DNA of 64,000 bases. Origin: Nilaparvata lugens (taxonomy: Eukaryota; Arthropoda; Insecta; Hemiptera; Delphacidae). A model generated the notes under the pieces. The model did not search any database. It was not told where the DNA came from and was given only the letters and a program-made list of their open reading frames with translations. Positions 59,857 to 64,000 of the stretch are shown here, piece after piece (the first letter of the stretch is position 1; every line of letters starts with the position of its first letter). The position numbers and the translations under genes are program-made. Location of the stretch: contig NC_052505.1 of assembly GCF_014356525.2 (NCBI RefSeq), forward strand, positions 7,876,171-7,940,170, in the 5' to 3' direction.

Positions 59857-60316
59857 ATTACAACATATGTTAGAATATCATGTGTCAATTATCTCAGTTC
59901 CATATGGAGTTCACCTTACCATAAGCTTACTTAATAGGATCCTTTTTCATCCTTTTAAACCCTTAGAGGCAAAATATCTCAAAATCCGTTCTAAGTGTGC
60001 GTCTAGCATGTTTGAAGAATATTTGTGCAAAGTTTTAAGCCTGTAGGCCAATTAGTTTGAGCTGTAGTGTGATTTTACATCAAAATTTTCGAAAAGTGCC
60101 TGAACCCCCCTGTGATCCTGATTGGAATTTTTCTGCATAGATCTGATTTTTTTCGTACCTGAACGAAAAAGTTCCTCATGACTTTGCTGTGCAATGAACG
60201 GTTAAAAAGTGAAAATTTTGGGGGGCCCAGCTCCCTCAGGGTGGGGGCAAATTTCTGAAAATCCTTTTGTAGTAGATGTTTTGAGGCTACAATAAACAAT
60301 TGTGCGAAATTTCAAG
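59857..60316. repeat. Segment duplicated at 62043-62335, copy 1
   Basis: Shares CCAATGATTACAACATATGT, TACTTAATAGGATCC, CTGCATAGATCTGATTTTTT and CCCAGCTCCCTCAGGG with copy 2. Copy 1 has about 150 bp more in the middle, so copy 2 is a deletion form or copy 1 has gained sequence. Both run into a GAA-rich tract. Confidence 0.85.
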
Positions 60317-60392
60317 AAGAAGAGAAAGACGAAGAAGAAGAAGAAGAAGAAGAAGAAGAAGAAGAAGAAGAAGAAGAAAAAGAAGAAGAAGA
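60316..60392. repeat. (GAA)n microsatellite
   Basis: About 75 bp of GAA/AAG triplets with few interruptions. Minus-strand frames through it are just poly-Leu or poly-Ser translations of the repeat. Confidence 0.95.
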
Positions 60393-60418
60393 TAGATTAT
60401 ATGTCCTGTAACAACTAA

Positions 60419-60652
60419 AGGTGCGTCCATACATGCTGAACCGAACCTTGAACCGCGCAGCAAACCGTGCATTACTCCGAACATCTTGCCTTTCAACGAA
60501 CATGAGCATATGTTTCATAATGTTAAAAATCAGCTGTTAATCATTCGCCGTACCGTACTCCGAACCATTCGCCGTGCCGCTTGTTCTAACTGCTCGCCTC
60601 ACCTCACTCCGAACGCTGAACTTTTCAGCCAATCAGAGCCCTCGATTACAAT
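60419..60652. mobile_element. Possible MITE fragment starting TAAAGGTGCGTCCATACATG
   Basis: The start resembles the TIR of the 53.2-kb MITE. The following region repeats GAACCG and TTCGCCGT(G/A)CCG words. No matching right end could be found. Confidence 0.35.
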
Positions 60653-61087
60653 TCGCCGTGCAGCTCGCTCCACAATATTTCGGCTATCCATCACAAGTGG
60701 AAAACATGCGAACATGAATACAGTATGGGCAATTTTTTATTTGATTAAATTCATGTTTTGAAGAATTCATTGTTACGAATGATAAATTGATAGAAGCTTA
60801 TAAATATTTTCTAATTCAAATGAAATAACTTCTGAAAAAAATAATGATTGGATTAATACTAATATTGAATTATTGTTGACCAAGAACTCGCCGTGCAGCT
60901 CGCTCCACAATATTTCGGCTATCCATCACAAGTGGAAAACATGCGAACATGAATACAGTATGGGCAATTTTTTATTTGATTAAATTCATGTTTTGAAGAA
61001 TTCATTGTTACGAATGATAAATTGATAGGAGCTTATAAATATTTTCTAATTCAAATGAAATAACTTCTGAAAAAAATAATGATTGGA
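60653..61087. repeat. 200-bp near-identical tandem duplication (235-bp offset)
   Basis: 60653-60852 and 60888-61087 are almost identical (TCGCCGTGCAGCTCGCTCCA ... AAAAAATAATGATTGGA), with a 35-bp spacer. I see one difference (AGAAGC/AGGAGC). Confidence 0.95.
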
Positions 61088-62042
61088 CAATTCATTCAAC
61101 TAATTCTGTATTGATGAAATTATAATCATTTTCTCTATTGATAATCAATTTCATCTACTAATCATCAACTAACTGGAAAAAAGTACTTCAATTTTCATGA
61201 ATTTATTAATAGATCTATATAAATCTAAAGTTTAGGTCATATCTAAAATCACAAAGAGTTTGATTCTTGTTGGCAAGATAGATGTTATTCAATGCAGAAA
61301 TCATTGTTATTTTACTAAAAGATAGGATAAAATGAATAGTTCTCTTCCACGGGGAGTTTTGACAACCAACAAAACTCATTTTTCATTTGAAGAAATAATA
61401 TCAAAAAGGTGCATAGGACCTTACTTTTTTGTTCAGCCTTCCAAAGTACCCCTCATTTCAATATTAAAATTTTCGACTGACTATACAGTGAGTCAATCAT
61501 TCTTTCAAGGCTTGAATAATTTTGAAATTTTAATTAAATAAAAATGGTAGAGAATAATTATTATTTTATTTAAAGACATATTAACTGCATGCGTTTTCAT
61601 ATTGCCGATACAGCATTGATAAAACTTTAGACGTTTATTTAGCAGTCTCAAAAACTGTTCTAGCTGAAAAATTAATAAAACATGCCACGTGTAGGCTTAT
61701 AAATTCCATCAGGAAAACGAAGTTCAAAACTATGGTTCTCCTATACATATGTTTTTGAGATAATTTCTTTGATGCAGCTGTTTCACATTCACCATTAAAA
61801 ATTATACAGAGTTTGTGAAAATAAAAATATTTATTGATTACCAAAACAATACTATTATTATATCGATCATAATAATTAATAATTAAAACAATACTTTTAT
61901 TATATCAATAATAATAATAATATTATCAAACATATTTATCAATTATCAGAACAATATTATTGAGGTTGAGTGGAATCAGGTAGAAAGCAATAATGAAACA
62001 GATTTTTTTTTTGAATTTCTATCATATTATTATTTTGTTATT
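61088..62042. other. AT-rich DNA inside the insertion, no gene seen
   Basis: Short frames only (69 codons plus at 61332-61541; 69 codons minus at 61635-61844), no motifs. ACAATACTATTATTATATC-type words repeat at 61845-61960. Confidence 0.4.
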
Positions 62043-62412
62043 TCCAATGATTACAACATATGTTAGAATATCACATGTCAATAAATAAATATTATCTCAT
62101 TTCCATATGGCACTCACCTTACCATGTTCATAACCTTACTTAATAGGATCCTTTTTCTGCATAGATCTGATTTTTTTCGTACCTGAACGAAAAAGTTCCT
62201 CATGACTTTGCTGTGCAATGAGCGGTTAAAAAGTAAAACATTTTGGGGGGGCCCCAGCTCCCTCAGGGGGGCAAATTTCTGAAAATCCTTTCTTAGTGGA
62301 TGTTTTCAGGCTACCATAAACAATCGTGCAAAATCTCAAGTTTTTAGGCTCAGTAGTTTGGGCTGTGGTGTGATTTCAGTCTGTAGGGGCTTAGCCTTTT
62401 ATAAGTATAGAG
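62043..62412 (-). mobile_element. Copy 2 of the duplicated segment with a Helitron-like 5' end
   Basis: 62043-62335 matches copy 1 (59857-60316). It continues, on the minus strand, to TCTATACTTATAAAAGGCTA at about 62412-62393, similar in form to the Helitron start TCTATATATATAAAAATG. The base before it is C of a GAA tract rather than A, so the junction is not canonical. Confidence 0.55.
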
Positions 62413-62457
62413 AAGAAGAAGAAGAAGAAGAAGAAGGAGAAGAAGAAGAAGAAAAAG
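62411..62457. repeat. (GAA)n tract at the right edge of the insertion
   Basis: GAA/AAG triplets with one GGA interruption, lying exactly between the insertion and the resumed LINE frame (AAGATAATGTCATTC). Confidence 0.9.
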
Positions 62458-63967
62458 ATAATGTCATTCGAAAATAAACTTTCCTCAGGGCCGGACGACA
62501 TCCCAATCACGGTTGTTAAAGCAGTCTTACCTTCAATTATCAGAACCCCTGAGTCATTTGATAAGCTCATCCTTAATATCTGGACACTTTCCAAATACTT
62601 TGGAGATAGCCCGGGTATTACCTATATTTAAAAAGGGTAATGTTTCAGGCCAATTACGATTTTATCTGTTTTCTCAAAGATATTTGAGCGGGTAGTGTAT
62701 ATTCAATTGATGGAATACCTGGAGAAAAATAATTTAATAGACAATGGCTTCCGTTCGGGGAGATCCACGGTAACAGCCGGAGTGGATTTCATCGATTCTA
62801 TCATCAGTGCTATAGACAGTGGAGATAAAAACTATAGGTACGTTCCTAGATATGAGCCGCGCTTTCGACAGTGTGAGGCATGATATGTTGATAGACTCAT
62901 TAAACGCCCTGGGAGTGAACGGAAAGGAGCGTACTTGGTTATCCTCCTATTTGAAAGATAGGCAGCAATTCATAGAGATTAAACATATAGATGAAACTGA
63001 AACGATGCGCTACAAAAACCAATATCGCTCCAACATTAGAGATTTGTATTATGGTGTGCCTCAGGGGACAATATTGGGCCCGCTGTTATTCATCTGTTAC
63101 ATCAAGGGGTTGCCTAGAGTTTTCCAAGAGCAAGCTACTTTGTGTCTCTATGCAGATGACGCTAATGTCATCTTCTCAGGTAAATACATTGCAAAGTGTA
63201 GAAGAGACATTCGCAACTGACCTTTCTCTTATGAATAAATTTCTCAATGACAGGAACCTTCTTCTAAATGGGGGAAGTCAGTCGTAATTTCATTTTCGAC
63301 GAATCAGAGAAAAAATTAAATTGGCCCAAATGTCCTTATTAATGATGAAATGTTGGAATCAGTAAATGGTACACGATTCCTGGGTTTAGAAATCGACAGT
63401 AATTTATCCTGGAATAGTCATGTTTATAGTCCTGGAATAGTCGGGTAGTCAAAAAAATCTTCCCTGGGCTGTATGCTTCAAGACAAATGTCAAATAAATG
63501 CAGTCTTCCAACTATGAAAACGCTTTATCATTCACTAATACACTCCCATCTGGCCTATGGTTTATGCATCTACGGAGCCACGACCAAGAGCAATCTTGAT
63601 AGAATTCTCATTCAACAGAAAAAAGCACTCAGGATAATGATGAATCTAAAAAGAATGGACTCTGTAAAACTGTTATTTTTTGCAGCTTGGCATTCTTACA
63701 GTTTACGGGCAATATGTATTTGATGTTATCATGTATGTTAGGAATTACCCTGTAGAAGAACTACGGAATGAGACTCATGGGTACAATACTAGATTTGGGA
63801 GGATAACGGAAAGACATAGGTTAGATTTTTTTAAGAAAAAGACGTACTACATAGGAAGGAAATACTTCACAATGCTGTCTTTAGAATTAGGCAATAGAGA
63901 GCATGAAAAAATTATGTATAAAACTCAAGGAGTTGTGTCTGTACTCCCTGCAGGAGATTGCAGATAG
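62458..63967 (+). pseudogene. CR1/Jockey-like LINE, right part: frameshifted reverse transcriptase
   Basis: Resumes the LINE at KIMSFENKLSSGPDD. Several frames must be read in turn: LSHLISSSLISGHFPNTLEI then ARVLPIFKKGNV (motif 0-1 region, 62513-62650), YIQLMEYLEKNNLIDN (62695), motif A FLDMSRAFDSVRHDML and motif B LYYGVPQGTILGPLLFI, motif C LYADDANVIF (62819-63220), RFLGLEIDSNLSWNSH near 63375, then HSHLAYGLCIYGAT (63540). At least four frameshifts make it inactive, although catalytic YADD survives. The frame near 63950 closes with TAG just before the window ends; the 3' end lies at or beyond the edge. Confidence 0.88.
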
Positions 63968-64000
63968 CACTGTGTGTTTGTGATTGTTGATTATCGATTT

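Noticed and set aside
60287..60518. Minus frames rich in Leu or Ser
   Set aside because: They are translations of the (GAA)n microsatellite.
1..64000. CRISPR arrays, bacterial operons, rRNA genes or viral genes
   Set aside because: No spaced short repeats of CRISPR type, no dense gene order, no rRNA words and no viral domains were seen.

Overview
This is a window of AT-rich, repeat-dense nuclear DNA from an insect. It has no operons or bacterial gene density, short candidate exons bordered by AG/GT signals, BovB-like RTE and CR1/Jockey-like retrotransposons, Helitrons with A|TC...CTAG|T junctions, many short inverted-repeat elements and tRNA-derived SINEs. The mixture looks hemipteran, possibly planthopper-like, but nothing in the sequence proves the species. 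No complete protein gene, rRNA, CRISPR array or canonical tRNA gene was found.

0-11.1 kb: a palindromic SINE relic, a frameshifted coding relic, foldback elements, then a 1.75-kb tandem duplication (4477-6228 and 6229-7976). On the minus strand each copy carries what looks like the last two coding exons of an unidentified gene. Between copies, most exon differences fall at third codon positions in one reading frame, which is the best evidence for coding in the window. Possible upstream exons of the same strand lie near 10.1 and 11.05 kb, and the 10.1-kb exon is itself duplicated.

11-32 kb: a candidate plus-strand exon (11.7 kb), a snapback MITE, a 512-bp palindromic tRNA-SINE with 15-bp target duplications, and a 5'-truncated RTE element with 11-bp target duplications. 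On the minus strand there is a signal-peptide first exon (29.7 kb) and a terminal exon with poly(A) signal (17.4 kb); they may be the two ends of one secreted or membrane protein gene, but this is unproven. A pogo-like DNA transposon (25.8-26.5 kb) and weak plus-strand exon candidates (19.3, 19.9, 21.8, 24.1 kb) lie between.

32.9-36.2 kb: a nested insertion that can be read cleanly. An RTE element with 12-bp target duplications was split at an A|T by a 2653-bp Helitron, which contains an intact 333-codon reverse transcriptase fragment.

36-57 kb: mostly unannotated AT-rich DNA with GC-rich islands, dispersed and tandem duplications, MITEs (one with textbook TIRs and TA duplication at 53.2 kb), a foldback with 15-bp target duplications (52.2 kb) and a tRNA-SINE (53.9 kb).

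57.7-64 kb: a degraded CR1/Jockey-like LINE split by about 4.2 kb of nested Helitron-like DNA and simple repeats; it runs to the window's right edge.
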